From positions 124,001-188,000 of the forward strand of contig JBFMBS010000001.1 of NCBI GenBank assembly GCA_040755055.1: DNA of 64,000 bases, read 5' to 3'. The stretch comes from DYJK01 sp040755055 (GTDB lineage: Bacteria; Bacteroidota; Ignavibacteria; Ignavibacteriales; Melioribacteraceae). Below are positions 8,657-18,060 of this stretch, piece after piece. Position 1 is the stretch's first letter, and every line of letters begins with the position of its first letter. Under the pieces are notes generated by a model. It had not been told where the DNA came from. It saw nothing but the letters and a program-made list of their open reading frames with translations, and ran no database searches. The translations under genes and the position numbers were made by a program.

Positions 8657-10548
8657 TTGATAAATACCATCTTCTTAGTTTCGCGCTTGCCGGATGTTTC
8701 CAAAGAATAAAAATAAACGCCGCTGCCTAAATTGTTTGGTTCCCAGCTTGTTTTATATCTGCCGGCTAACAATGTTTTCGAATCGATCAAAGTTTTTACA
8801 ACTTGACCGAGAGAATTATAAATTTTAAGACTTACCTCGGAAGTTATATCGAGCTCGAATTCAATCAACGTTACGGGATTAAACGGATTCGGATAATTTT
8901 GAAACAGCTTGAAAGCAACCGGTTGCACTTTTTCTTCTTTTACATCGGTTCCGTCTTCGTTCATTGTTAATTTTATAAACCGCGGTCTATATATATCGGC
9001 AATGTTGATATTTTCTGAAAAACTAAGTGTGTTTACATTGTAGCTAATCAGCAAGGAATCATCATTCGAGAGTGAGGGGTGCGCTTTAGCATTGTACACA
9101 AAAACATTACTGGAAATCTGAACTTCCGGACATTGATAGACTTCGTTGTAAAAATCAAATGGTCCAACCGGAGATTCGCCAAAGCGAACTGCAACCGAAG
9201 AACCAATCTGGCAAACAAGTAAATATTTATCACCGACTTCAGAGATGCTAAATTCTTGCGAGATTTGATCCGTAATAGAAGCGCACGAAGTGAAATCATT
9301 AGTCCACTCATTTCCATTCCAGAATTGCCATTTGTCAAATTCCATGAATTCTTCCGGCAAAACTCTGCTTGCAATTAATTTTTTTCCGCTGCTGCTATCA
9401 CGCGGTCCGTACACATAAATGTATCCGTCATAATTCTTGTTGCCGCTTACTTCGGTATTCGAAAATATTGCCTGACCGAGAATTGTTGTATTGTTACTAT
9501 CCGTTAAGAAGAATGGGAAATCAGTCTGTCTCACATTTTCAGGGTAATAATTATCAGACAAAGTAAAAGAGATTATTACTGTCCCGTTAACTTTAAAATC
9601 AAAAGCACCGCTGCCGGTAATTTTCAAACGGAGTGCGAAAACATGTATTGTATCGCCAATCTTAATCCCATCCATAAGCCAGTAAAAATCATTCGCAGTA
9701 GCCGAAGATGTTGCCGGGACAAAAACTGCCTTTGGCGAAGACCCGTTTTGATTCCACATGAATGTAATACTGTCTTCAACCGGTTGATTCCCTTTTAAAT
9801 ATGCCAGCGTGTTATTGACAATTGTTGTGTTAACCCTTTTTCCGCTTGCGTCAACGTTCCCGATGAAAGTATCGCTGAATAAGATTAAATGATCTTGTCC
9901 TTCCGGTTTCTCGCTTCCATTCATCGGTATTGAATAAATTCCATCTGCACCCGTCCAGCCGGATTTTCTGTTAAGCAATGAATCCCATTCATCGGCTTTT
10001 TCAACTTTGAACTTTTCTTCACAAGTTGTTCCGTTAGGAATGGAAATATTATTAGGATATGAAAACGGAGCCCAACTGCTCTGTCCCGAACAAATTAATC
10101 CCGATGTTGCTTTACTTACAAGGTAACCCAATTTAAAACATCCTTCAGTTGTACCGGTTTTCAACCTGAGTTCAATATCAACATCAACCGCATTTGAATA
10201 TGTATAACCATTGTCGGAAACCAGGCAGACCCATTTCATATTTCCTTCAAAACTGTTGGAAGGATAACATGCTTCAAGCGAATCTTTCCATTCATCATTT
10301 ATCAGCAAAGTACCCGATCCCAACGAGCAAGTATAACTTCCACTAACAACTTCCCAATCTTGCGGCAGTAAAATTCCCACTAATCCTTTGTGCGGATTAG
10401 TTTCCGGAACGTCGCTTGCAGTCACACTTATATTCACAACAATTTCAGAATTGGTATCGGCAGATACCGGTTGTGTTATGTTTGTTATTTTACACCCGCT
10501 AATTAATACCGGCATAATTACCATCAATAAATATTTAACATATTTCAT
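8653..10548 (-). CDS. DUF4185 lipoprotein with T9SS sorting domain
   Basis: A 631-residue exported protein. The signal segment ends in the lipobox LISGC (residues 15-19). Residues ~20-165 are homologous to the 291-residue lipoprotein of the same operon (PQDWEVVSGSY, MKWVCLVSDNGYT). Residues ~180-540 resemble DUF4185 propellers (LFSDTFIGN, SPVGPFDF). The last ~85 residues are a T9SS sorting domain (QNYPNPFNPVTLIEFELD, ending SGVYFYSLE...KKMVFIK). It is probably displayed on the cell surface and works with the GH38 enzyme, whose start codon overlaps its stop. The start lies 1 bp after the PorV-like gene. Catalytic or binding role unknown. Confidence 0.85.
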   Translation of the reverse strand: MKYVKYLLMVIMPVLISGCKITNITQPVSADTNSEIVVNISVTASDVPETNPHKGLVGILLPQDWEVVSGSYTCSLGSGTLLINDEWKDSLEACYPSNSFEGNMKWVCLVSDNGYTYSNAVDVDIELRLKTGTTEGCFKLGYLVSKATSGLICSGQSSWAPFSYPNNISIPNGTTCEEKFKVEKADEWDSLLNRKSGWTGADGIYSIPMNGSEKPEGQDHLILFSDTFIGNVDASGKRVNTTIVNNTLAYLKGNQPVEDSITFMWNQNGSSPKAVFVPATSSATANDFYWLMDGIKIGDTIHVFALRLKITGSGAFDFKVNGTVIISFTLSDNYYPENVRQTDFPFFLTDSNNTTILGQAIFSNTEVSGNKNYDGYIYVYGPRDSSSGKKLIASRVLPEEFMEFDKWQFWNGNEWTNDFTSCASITDQISQEFSISEVGDKYLLVCQIGSSVAVRFGESPVGPFDFYNEVYQCPEVQISSNVFVYNAKAHPSLSNDDSLLISYNVNTLSFSENINIADIYRPRFIKLTMNEDGTDVKEEKVQPVAFKLFQNYPNPFNPVTLIEFELDITSEVSLKIYNSLGQVVKTLIDSKTLLAGRYKTSWEPNNLGSGVYFYSLETSGKRETKKMVFIK

Positions 10549-10549
10549 T

Positions 10550-11491
10550 TTAAAATGTTATTCCCACTGTAAATCTGTGAATGTCGTCGAACACGATTTC
10601 CGACTTAACAAATGAATAATCAAGTTTGAGGTTTAAGCCGCTTACTTGCGGAGATATTACGCCAAAGCCAACTGAAAATTTTCCTTCATCGACATTAAAC
10701 CGATAGCCGCTGCGTAAAAAGAAATAATCGTACAATTTCAATTCAGTACCTAAGTTCACTATTTCAACGTTATCCGTAGAGTGAACAAGTTCTACTGCAG
10801 CAGTCAAACTCGATTCCGTCGATTCAAATATTTCATCTGTTGCATTAAGACGGAAGAGAAGAGGAGTTCTATATTCCTGGTCAACCATCTTCATATCGGG
10901 ACCAAAATGCTGCAAAGAAAAAGCAAGCCGAAGATTTCTGAAACCGGTGTAATACAAAGCGCCGATATCGAACAAAACATTATCGATGCTGTAATCATCA
11001 AGTTTTTCGTGAACATATTTCACTTGTCCGCCGATAGAGAGATGATCGGTAAACATTTTTGCTGCTGCTATACCTATCACAATATCACCGGCGCTTACCA
11101 TTCTGCCGGTGCCTTCGGGATTTGTAACAGTTGTTTCTTCAAATTCATTAATTGCAAATGATACCGCGCTTATAGCAATACTAAAATTTTCAAATGGAAT
11201 AGCTAAAGCTGCAGCAATCTGTTTGCTATCAACAAGCCAGTTGTTATGCGAAAATGTTGCCTGGTAATTTGTTACGTAAGCAAGTCCGGCCGGATTCCAA
11301 AAGACTGCACTTACATCTTTAACAGATGCAATAACAGCTTCACCCATTGCACTCTCTCTTGCACCAACACCAATTTTCAAAAATTGCAAACCGGCAGAAC
11401 CGGTCTTTGCAAAATCGAAACCGTAATCGTATTGTGCATTGAGTATGCTTGATGATAATAGTATTAATGTTATGATTACTTTCCGTTTCAT
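10550..11491 (-). CDS. PorV/PorQ-family outer-membrane barrel protein
   Basis: A 313-residue protein with signal peptide (residues 1-19, SSSILNA-QYDYG). The N-terminal part has the family hallmark GARESAMGEAVIA...VFWNPAGLA (residues ~43-72), followed by alternating beta strands ending in the C-terminal aromatic GITF, as expected for an outer-membrane barrel. In the T9SS, PorV shuttles cargo from the translocon and PorQ works at the attachment complex. This copy lies directly between two cargo-like genes carrying sorting domains, so it may be a locus-dedicated PorV-like shuttle. That is inference; many Ignavibacteria encode numerous such paralogues. Confidence 0.85.
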   Translation of the reverse strand: MKRKVIITLILLSSSILNAQYDYGFDFAKTGSAGLQFLKIGVGARESAMGEAVIASVKDVSAVFWNPAGLAYVTNYQATFSHNNWLVDSKQIAAALAIPFENFSIAISAVSFAINEFEETTVTNPEGTGRMVSAGDIVIGIAAAKMFTDHLSIGGQVKYVHEKLDDYSIDNVLFDIGALYYTGFRNLRLAFSLQHFGPDMKMVDQEYRTPLLFRLNATDEIFESTESSLTAAVELVHSTDNVEIVNLGTELKLYDYFFLRSGYRFNVDEGKFSVGFGVISPQVSGLNLKLDYSFVKSEIVFDDIHRFTVGITF

Positions 11492-11499
11492 AATTTTTT

Positions 11500-13311
11500 C
11501 TATTTAATTATCAATAATGTTCCTTTTGTGTTACCTACTTCCGATTCAACCGTCCAGAAATAAATTCCGGGCGCCGTTCTCTGGCGTGCATCCGTAAGCT
11601 GGTTCCATGTTTCTTCGCCGGATAACTGGCTGTCGTGTTCCATCGTTTTAATCAATTCGCCGTTGCTTGTGTAAATTCTAATTTTGCATACCGGCGGAAG
11701 ATTCGTCCATACAATCGAATTTTCTGCACCGCTAACCGGGAACCCGGAGACCAACTTGAAGGGATTCGGGAAAACTTTTACATTCAATACATTCTCTGCC
11801 GGGCTGCGTATTGCGTAAACGGGTTCTTCATTTCTATTAGTCAAACCGCTTTCGTTACCGTCTTTATCAACCGATGTAACAGCATAAAAATACCCGGCAC
11901 CCAGACTAATCGTTCCATCTTCCACACTCCACCTATCATTTTCCGAATCATAATAGCGGGCTACATCCGTAGGTCTGCTCGGTCGGACAGTTTTAATTAG
12001 ATTGTAAGGACCAATAAAAGATATGCTGCTTCTGTAAACTCTATATTCATAAAAATCATTTGTACCGTTAAACGGATCGACCCAGCTATTTTCAACCGGG
12101 TTCCAATTTATTGTTACAGATTGTTTTTGGGGAACCGGAATAATTTCCACAGATGGCGATGGCGGCGGAAGCACCTTAACTGCATAATTATCCGCATAGA
12201 TATTTCTTGCTTTTACGATCGATTCCTTCAATAGATTTTCACCTTTGTATAATAATGACTGCGATGACAAACCATTTAATGCATCTTTAATTGATATACC
12301 GTCAACTGCTTCGACGAGAACAACTTTAACCGAACCGTTTGCTTCGATATCATATGGACCAACAGCCATCAGCATGAAAGGCGAAAGATGATCTGTTTCG
12401 GCAGCTTGAAGAGTTTTATCTTCTCCGGATAAAATCTTGTACATATTTACTGCCGAACTGCTGGTAAGAGTGAAATATCTCTCGTTATTTAATAACTGTG
12501 CATAAAATACATTTGCCGGCTGAGGAATATTATTTTTAGCTATAGTTGCATCAACAAGAGCATAGCCGGCATAACCGGTAGTTCTCAATTCATTTTTATC
12601 ATCCCAATAATTACCTACATCACCCGGCAAAGAATAATTCGGTGTATCGTCGTATGAATAGAGTAATTTGTTTTCGGCATCATATTTTACATAATCATCT
12701 GTACGGTTAAAATCGTCTCCCCAGCCGTTGTGAACAACAAAATCCTGGTAGCTCGGTCTTATCAAATACGGGAACCCGAAATATACATCCGTAACTTTAG
12801 CAGCATTTTTATTTGTAAATAGATATTCAATAAGAATAAAATTATTACTACCGGGATAACTCCATGCCCGGCTTGTTCTTCTCACTTCAATATTTTCAGT
12901 TGTGGTCAAAGCAATGTTAATGACTTGTTCAGCTTCGTTGGGATTGAATGCAGCACTCTCTATATAATTATCGGTTCTCTCAAGAAGCGAGAAAGTACCT
13001 CTATCAACATTTAAGAATGGCCCGTTTTCGGTTAGGAATAAATTTCCGTTTGAATGGTATCCCCCGATCCACAAACCGGCACCGAGCATGTATGATCTTT
13101 GATCATCTTTCAACATCTCGTTCGGTCCGCCGGGCCAATCCATACTCGGGAAATATTTGAAACGATTGGTCGGGTCGGGTGAACCGATTGTACCGTCATC
13201 CTTCATTGTTTCCCAGAGCATACCCCTATCATGAATTTTAAATTCGGCTGTTCTCGCTTGCCCGAAAACCAGCAGAGGAATAAAAAGAATTAATAATATT
13301 TTCGATTTCAT
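11500..13311 (-). CDS. Secreted protein with FN3 domain and C-terminal sorting-like domain
   Basis: A 603-residue exported protein with signal peptide (residues 1-17, LLVFG-QARTAEF). The N-terminal ~380 residues (motifs GAGLWIGGYH, NGWGDDFNRTDDYVKYD) resemble large secreted proteins of Ignavibacteria without assigned function. Residues ~390-490 look like a fibronectin type III domain (VTINWNPVENSW, FYEYRVYRS). The C-terminal ~90 residues (VKVFPNPFK, then RIYTSNGELIKT and GIYFWTVES) form a FlgD/T9SS-like sorting fold. It lies 8 bp before the PorV-like gene and 18 bp after the TonB receptor gene. Likely a surface protein of the uptake system; molecular role unknown. Confidence 0.75.
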   Translation of the reverse strand: MKSKILLILFIPLLVFGQARTAEFKIHDRGMLWETMKDDGTIGSPDPTNRFKYFPSMDWPGGPNEMLKDDQRSYMLGAGLWIGGYHSNGNLFLTENGPFLNVDRGTFSLLERTDNYIESAAFNPNEAEQVINIALTTTENIEVRRTSRAWSYPGSNNFILIEYLFTNKNAAKVTDVYFGFPYLIRPSYQDFVVHNGWGDDFNRTDDYVKYDAENKLLYSYDDTPNYSLPGDVGNYWDDKNELRTTGYAGYALVDATIAKNNIPQPANVFYAQLLNNERYFTLTSSSAVNMYKILSGEDKTLQAAETDHLSPFMLMAVGPYDIEANGSVKVVLVEAVDGISIKDALNGLSSQSLLYKGENLLKESIVKARNIYADNYAVKVLPPPSPSVEIIPVPQKQSVTINWNPVENSWVDPFNGTNDFYEYRVYRSSISFIGPYNLIKTVRPSRPTDVARYYDSENDRWSVEDGTISLGAGYFYAVTSVDKDGNESGLTNRNEEPVYAIRSPAENVLNVKVFPNPFKLVSGFPVSGAENSIVWTNLPPVCKIRIYTSNGELIKTMEHDSQLSGEETWNQLTDARQRTAPGIYFWTVESEVGNTKGTLLIIK

Positions 13312-13329
13312 AGTTTGTTCTGTTTTATT

Positions 13330-16320
13330 TTAAAAACTGTATCTAATACCGAAATAGATTTTTCTTGTATCAAAGTAATTTTGCCAGCTTATATCGTAAC
13401 CATCTGCATCGACTGTGGAGATTGTGCCTTTCTCGATGTAATTCTTCGTTGCTTCGCTGTCGAATAATGCATCACCATATGTCCGCAGATTTTTTTCGTT
13501 CAGTAGGTTTGTTACTTGCATATAAACAGCCATGTAATGATTATCCCAAAGTTCGATTTGCTTTTCAATCTTCATATCGATAGTAGTGATTGCCGGGAAA
13601 CGATAATTATTATATGTGTCGGGAGGATCATTTGGCTGAAGGTATGTAAAAGACTGTCCGCTGAAATAATTGAATAGAATGCTGATGTTTGTCCCCGTAA
13701 ATATATTATCGATAAAACCGGGATCAGTTACGTTAGGATATTTGATAAAGGTATTTACACGTAAAATATGGGGACGTGAAAAACTTTTTTCAACCGGGAT
13801 CCTTTTATTAACATCGGTATCCCATGCATAAGCAACATTCCCTTCTTCATCATAACGAATGATACTTGGAGTTGCCCTTCCTTCCGTGGCGCGTGAAAAA
13901 CTATAATTAATATCAAAGAAGATTATACTGCTGAATAATGTTCGTATCGAGACTTCAAATCCTCTTGAATCACCGTAATCGCCGGATAGAAAAGTTTGGT
14001 AAGAATTATTCGGCGTTGTTACATTATTAAACGGGTCCCATCCATATATATGATGATCAAACAAACCGATCCTTTCAGAAGTTTGGTTGAACACATCTTT
14101 ATAATAAGCGGTTACATCGACAACAGCTATGCCTTCAAAGTTTTGTTTTATACCGGCTTCAAACATTATTGTTTTTTCCGGTTTCAACGGCTCATTTGTA
14201 AAAGTAACTACTCTTTCGGCATCGCCATCGTTGGAAGCGATATGCTTTGGTTCTCTTCCTTCGGCAGCAGCAGCGGCAGCTTCCGCAACTATTTTGTTAA
14301 CTATATATAATGGTCTGAAGTAACCGAGTTCGAACATCTGGTCGAGCGGCGGCATCTGGTAATAGTGACCGTAATTAAAATGGAGCAATGAATTTTCTGT
14401 GATAGGGAATGAAACGCCGAACCTTGGACTAAACATGTGATACGCTTCGGCAGTTTTTCTCGGTTTGTTTAATACATTATCGAAAGAATATTTAACATTA
14501 CCGTTGCCGTCAATTTGATCTTTGTCCGGGTCCAATGTTGAATTGTAATCAGGATTAATTGCAAGGTTGTACAAATTTGTTTTTTCAAACCAATCGTAGT
14601 TTGGATCGAAGTAATCGTATCTCAAACCAACATTTAATATCATGCTTTCAAATTCCATTTTATCCTGGATATAGAAAGCTCCCTGGATCGGATGATATGT
14701 TTCCATCAATCCCCTATTCAGCCACAATGATTTATCCATCGTGAAGGACGGCAGTCTATAATTTTCTCTTTCATCGTACGTGTTGTACCGGAATTCAAAT
14801 CCGCTTTTGAGCAAATTATTTTTATCGAATTGCCAATTGATATTACCAACTAACGAAATATCGCCGGTAAGAATATCATTGATAATAATCGGTGTGTAAT
14901 GATCGAACGGTTCGCTTTCATAACCATCGAATCTTTGGAATCCCCAGATAGTTGGGTTCTGGCTTGAACCGAGCAATAGATATTCACTTGGTCCTTCTTT
15001 GAAATGCGACCAGTAAGTTCCAAGTTTTAATTCATAAAATAATCTATCATTAAGAACTTGCGTAAAATTGAAATTGAGGAAATATGTGTACGTATCAAGA
15101 AGAGAACCCCATCCCCTATAATACTTTGCCTGGTTTGTAAAATCACCGTTCTCTTGCAAAGTTGAATGCGCATCATGATTATAGAAGCCGGTTAATTTCA
15201 TTTTTATGTTTTGTGGACCATAAGCAAGATTGAATATTACATTTTCCGTATTTCTCGAATCGCGAGGATGCGGCAAAGTGTAAGCTTGTTGTTTAAGCTG
15301 CGCCGAACCAAAAAATGTTATCTTACTATCATCGATGCTAAAAAGAGGTCCATCCAAACTGAAATTGTAAGTGTAATCGGGAATTTCCGTATAATCATAT
15401 ATCTGTGCTTTTCTTTCATCCGTCCACCAATTAGGATCTAAAGAACCATCCGGCAATGTATTGTCTAAAAATTCTTTCCCGGTTTGTGTATCGTACAAAT
15501 AATTACCAAAGTGATGCTGCCCCGGCAGACCGTAAATCATTTCAGCCGAACCGTGAAAATCATTTCCTCCTTCTTTGGAAACAATGCTGACAATTCCCGA
15601 TTGAGCTTCTCCATATTCGGCAGTAAAACCGCCGGTCATAACCTGGACTTCTTTTATAGCGCTCAAATTAATGTTGGTGAATGAACCGCCCCAATCGGCA
15701 CGTCCCAATAATAAATTGCTGACCCTTGCGCCATCGATTGACCACTTAACTTCGTCCTGGTTACCGCCGCGCACCGAATAACGATTTTCACCTTTTCCGG
15801 CAGAACCCAAACCGCCGGCAACTGGAATCGGATCGAAGAAAACGCCGGCTTGAACCATCAAACTTTGTTTTGCATCTCTCGAAGGAAGTCTTTCAAATTC
15901 TCTTATACCGATATTTTGAATGCTCGCGGTAACATCTTTTTGAATTACCGGTGCTTCGGCAGTAATAACAATTTCCTTGTTCAAAGAAATAGTTTCGTCA
16001 AGCATTTCAATATCAATATTCGTGGTTAAATCCACTTTCACATAAACATTTTCAACAAACACGGTTTGATAACCAATCATAGAAGCTTTAATTGTGTAAG
16101 TACCCGGCGGTATTTGCAGAATTATAAACTCGCCGTCCAAATCGGCAGCTGCACCGTTGGTAGTTCCAACCACAAGTACATTTACACCGGGCAAAGGCAA
16201 GCCGGTATTTTTATCGATTACGGTACCTTTAATTTTACCGGTTGTTCCGGCAAATAATAATCCGTTGCTTACCAGTAAATAGAAAATTAAAAATGTCTTA
16301 ATAGAATTAACTTTTCTCAA
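13330..16320 (-). CDS. TonB-dependent outer-membrane receptor with CarboxypepD-reg N-domain
   Basis: About 996 residues. The start is placed at the TTG at 16320 because GGAGG ends five bases before it; the frame opens five codons earlier at 16335 without a ribosome site. Signal peptide at residues ~1-25 (FLIFYLLVSNGLLFAG), carboxypeptidase-regulatory-like domain at ~28-115 (GKIKGTVIDKNTGLPLPGVN), plug at ~120-255 (YSVRGGNQDEVKWSIDGARV, EVQVMTGGFTAEYGEAQSG), then a 22-strand barrel ending IYFGIRYSF. It imports large ligands across the outer membrane using TonB energy. No SusD-like partner is present. The neighbouring ABC permeases suggest oligosaccharide uptake. The barrel gene is 10 bp or so downstream of the permease gene. 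Confidence 0.92.
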   Translation of the reverse strand: MRKVNSIKTFLIFYLLVSNGLLFAGTTGKIKGTVIDKNTGLPLPGVNVLVVGTTNGAAADLDGEFIILQIPPGTYTIKASMIGYQTVFVENVYVKVDLTTNIDIEMLDETISLNKEIVITAEAPVIQKDVTASIQNIGIREFERLPSRDAKQSLMVQAGVFFDPIPVAGGLGSAGKGENRYSVRGGNQDEVKWSIDGARVSNLLLGRADWGGSFTNINLSAIKEVQVMTGGFTAEYGEAQSGIVSIVSKEGGNDFHGSAEMIYGLPGQHHFGNYLYDTQTGKEFLDNTLPDGSLDPNWWTDERKAQIYDYTEIPDYTYNFSLDGPLFSIDDSKITFFGSAQLKQQAYTLPHPRDSRNTENVIFNLAYGPQNIKMKLTGFYNHDAHSTLQENGDFTNQAKYYRGWGSLLDTYTYFLNFNFTQVLNDRLFYELKLGTYWSHFKEGPSEYLLLGSSQNPTIWGFQRFDGYESEPFDHYTPIIINDILTGDISLVGNINWQFDKNNLLKSGFEFRYNTYDERENYRLPSFTMDKSLWLNRGLMETYHPIQGAFYIQDKMEFESMILNVGLRYDYFDPNYDWFEKTNLYNLAINPDYNSTLDPDKDQIDGNGNVKYSFDNVLNKPRKTAEAYHMFSPRFGVSFPITENSLLHFNYGHYYQMPPLDQMFELGYFRPLYIVNKIVAEAAAAAAEGREPKHIASNDGDAERVVTFTNEPLKPEKTIMFEAGIKQNFEGIAVVDVTAYYKDVFNQTSERIGLFDHHIYGWDPFNNVTTPNNSYQTFLSGDYGDSRGFEVSIRTLFSSIIFFDINYSFSRATEGRATPSIIRYDEEGNVAYAWDTDVNKRIPVEKSFSRPHILRVNTFIKYPNVTDPGFIDNIFTGTNISILFNYFSGQSFTYLQPNDPPDTYNNYRFPAITTIDMKIEKQIELWDNHYMAVYMQVTNLLNEKNLRTYGDALFDSEATKNYIEKGTISTVDADGYDISWQNYFDTRKIYFGIRYSF

Positions 16321-16345
16321 AGTTGCCTCCAACAATCAACAATTG

Positions 16346-17170
16346 TTATTCTTTAATTCCGCTCATTGTAAACCCTTTTATAAAATACTTCTGGAAGAAG
16401 AAGAAGAGAATAATCACCGGAAGCATCATTAATACAGACGCAGCCATTAATATTGCCCACTCCGGCTGCTGCTGACCGGCAAGTTGTCCCAAGCCCAAAG
16501 CGAGCGTTCCCTTAGCTTTATCGGATAAGTAAATCAACGGACCAAGGAAGTCATTCCATACAAACATAAACGTCATTATCGCTACGGTAGCAAGAGCCGG
16601 TTTAGCTAAAGGCAAAACTATCTTCCAGTAGATTTTAAACTCCGAACAGCCATCGATACGCGCTGCATCTAAAAGACTTTTGGGAATGGACATAAAGAAT
16701 TGCCGCATCAAAAAGATATTAAACGCACCGCCGCCCAGAAACATCGGGACGGTTAACGGTTTGAAAGTATTGAGCCAGCCAAACTCTTTGAAGATTACAA
16801 ATATTGGAATCATCGTAACCTGGATCGGCAGCATCATAGTGGCAATTACAACATAGAACAAAGTATTTCTTCCCGTCCATTCAATACAGCTGAAAGCATA
16901 ACCTACAATAGAACTTGAAAGCACAATCCCGATTACCGCAACGCCGGTTATAAATACAGAATTCTGAAGATACTGCAAGAACGGAATTTTATTAAACAGT
17001 TTTATATAGTTATCAAGTTGAATTGTACTCGGTAAAAAATTATTCGAGAAAACTTCTGCTTCAGGTTTGACAGAGGTTAATACAATCCACAAGAACGGCA
17101 GAATAAAGAATACGGCAATGACAGTCATCAGGATAAATATGAAATGATTATTTCTTCTCTGTCGCGTCAT
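16346..17170 (-). CDS. Carbohydrate ABC transporter permease, MalG type
   Basis: A 274-residue inner-membrane protein with six predicted membrane segments, the first at residues ~12-32. The cytoplasmic EAA loop that contacts the ATPase is visible near residue 165 (AARIDGCSEFKIYWKIVLPL). Length and motif match MalG/CUT1-family permeases, which import oligosaccharides with a MalF-type partner. The partner gene is directly upstream with a 4-bp overlap. No ATPase gene is found in the window, so a shared MsmX/UgpC-like ATPase encoded elsewhere is inferred. Confidence 0.93.
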   Translation of the reverse strand: MTRQRRNNHFIFILMTVIAVFFILPFLWIVLTSVKPEAEVFSNNFLPSTIQLDNYIKLFNKIPFLQYLQNSVFITGVAVIGIVLSSSIVGYAFSCIEWTGRNTLFYVVIATMMLPIQVTMIPIFVIFKEFGWLNTFKPLTVPMFLGGGAFNIFLMRQFFMSIPKSLLDAARIDGCSEFKIYWKIVLPLAKPALATVAIMTFMFVWNDFLGPLIYLSDKAKGTLALGLGQLAGQQQPEWAILMAASVLMMLPVIILFFFFQKYFIKGFTMSGIKE

Positions 17171-18060
17171 TTTTCAACTCCGTCGCTGTAAAAAACCCAT
17201 TTCTTACTTACTTTGAATTGGATAAAAGTTATTACGCCGCTGATAATAAAAAGTAACCACGCGAGTGCGGAAGCATATCCCATATCAAAATCATCGAATG
17301 CTTTATTATAGAGATATAGATTGTAAAACAATGTCGAATTGAGCGGTCCGCCTTTGGTCATTATGTAAGCTTCTACAAAAACCTGGAGCGAGAAAATCAT
17401 TTCGAGGATAAACCACAAAAACAGAACCGGTGAGATAAACGGAACGGTAACATTTTTGAATTTTGCCCACCATCCGCCCCCATCAATTTCAACTGCTTCG
17501 TAAAATTGTTTCGGTACATTTTGGATAGCAGCTAAAAATACGAGCATCCTTCCGCCGCCGAGCGACCAAATGCTCATCAATATAATAGATGGTTTCGACC
17601 AGTTAGGGTCAATCAGCCACAACGGTCCCTGGATTCCAAAAAATTGCAGAGTGGTATTTATCAATCCGTATTCGGGATTCAGCAGCCACATCCAGAGCAC
17701 GGATAAAATAACACCCGAAATGATTGACGGGATAAAATAAACCGTGCGGAAAAATTTAACACCGGTTACAGCTTTGCTGACAATTACCGCAAGTATAAGT
17801 GAACCGATAATAACAAGCGGAGTTCTTACGAAAGTATAGAAAAGCGTATTCCATATCGTTGTATAGAAGTAATCATCTTCAAATAACAATTCCTCATAAT
17901 TCCTAAATCCAATATATTGCGGAACGCGCAGCACATCGTACTGGCACAAGCTATAATAGAAAGAAACAATGATCGGGTATAAACCAAAAACGAGAAATCC
18001 AACAATCCACGGCGAAGCGAAAAGGTATCCCCAAAAATTATTTTTAGTTTTTACTCTCAA
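17167..18060 (-). CDS. Carbohydrate ABC transporter permease, MalF/UgpA type
   Basis: A 297-residue permease with six predicted membrane spans (first at ~12-35, YLFASPWIVGFLVFGLYPI). The EAA loop lies near residue 190 (EAVEIDGGGWWAKFKNVTVP). It belongs to the CUT1 sugar-importer family and should pair with the MalG-type subunit downstream. Its start overlaps the binding-protein stop by 4 bp, so the three importer genes are translationally coupled. Confidence 0.93.
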   Translation of the reverse strand: MRVKTKNNFWGYLFASPWIVGFLVFGLYPIIVSFYYSLCQYDVLRVPQYIGFRNYEELLFEDDYFYTTIWNTLFYTFVRTPLVIIGSLILAVIVSKAVTGVKFFRTVYFIPSIISGVILSVLWMWLLNPEYGLINTTLQFFGIQGPLWLIDPNWSKPSIILMSIWSLGGGRMLVFLAAIQNVPKQFYEAVEIDGGGWWAKFKNVTVPFISPVLFLWFILEMIFSLQVFVEAYIMTKGGPLNSTLFYNLYLYNKAFDDFDMGYASALAWLLFIISGVITFIQFKVSKKWVFYSDGVEK

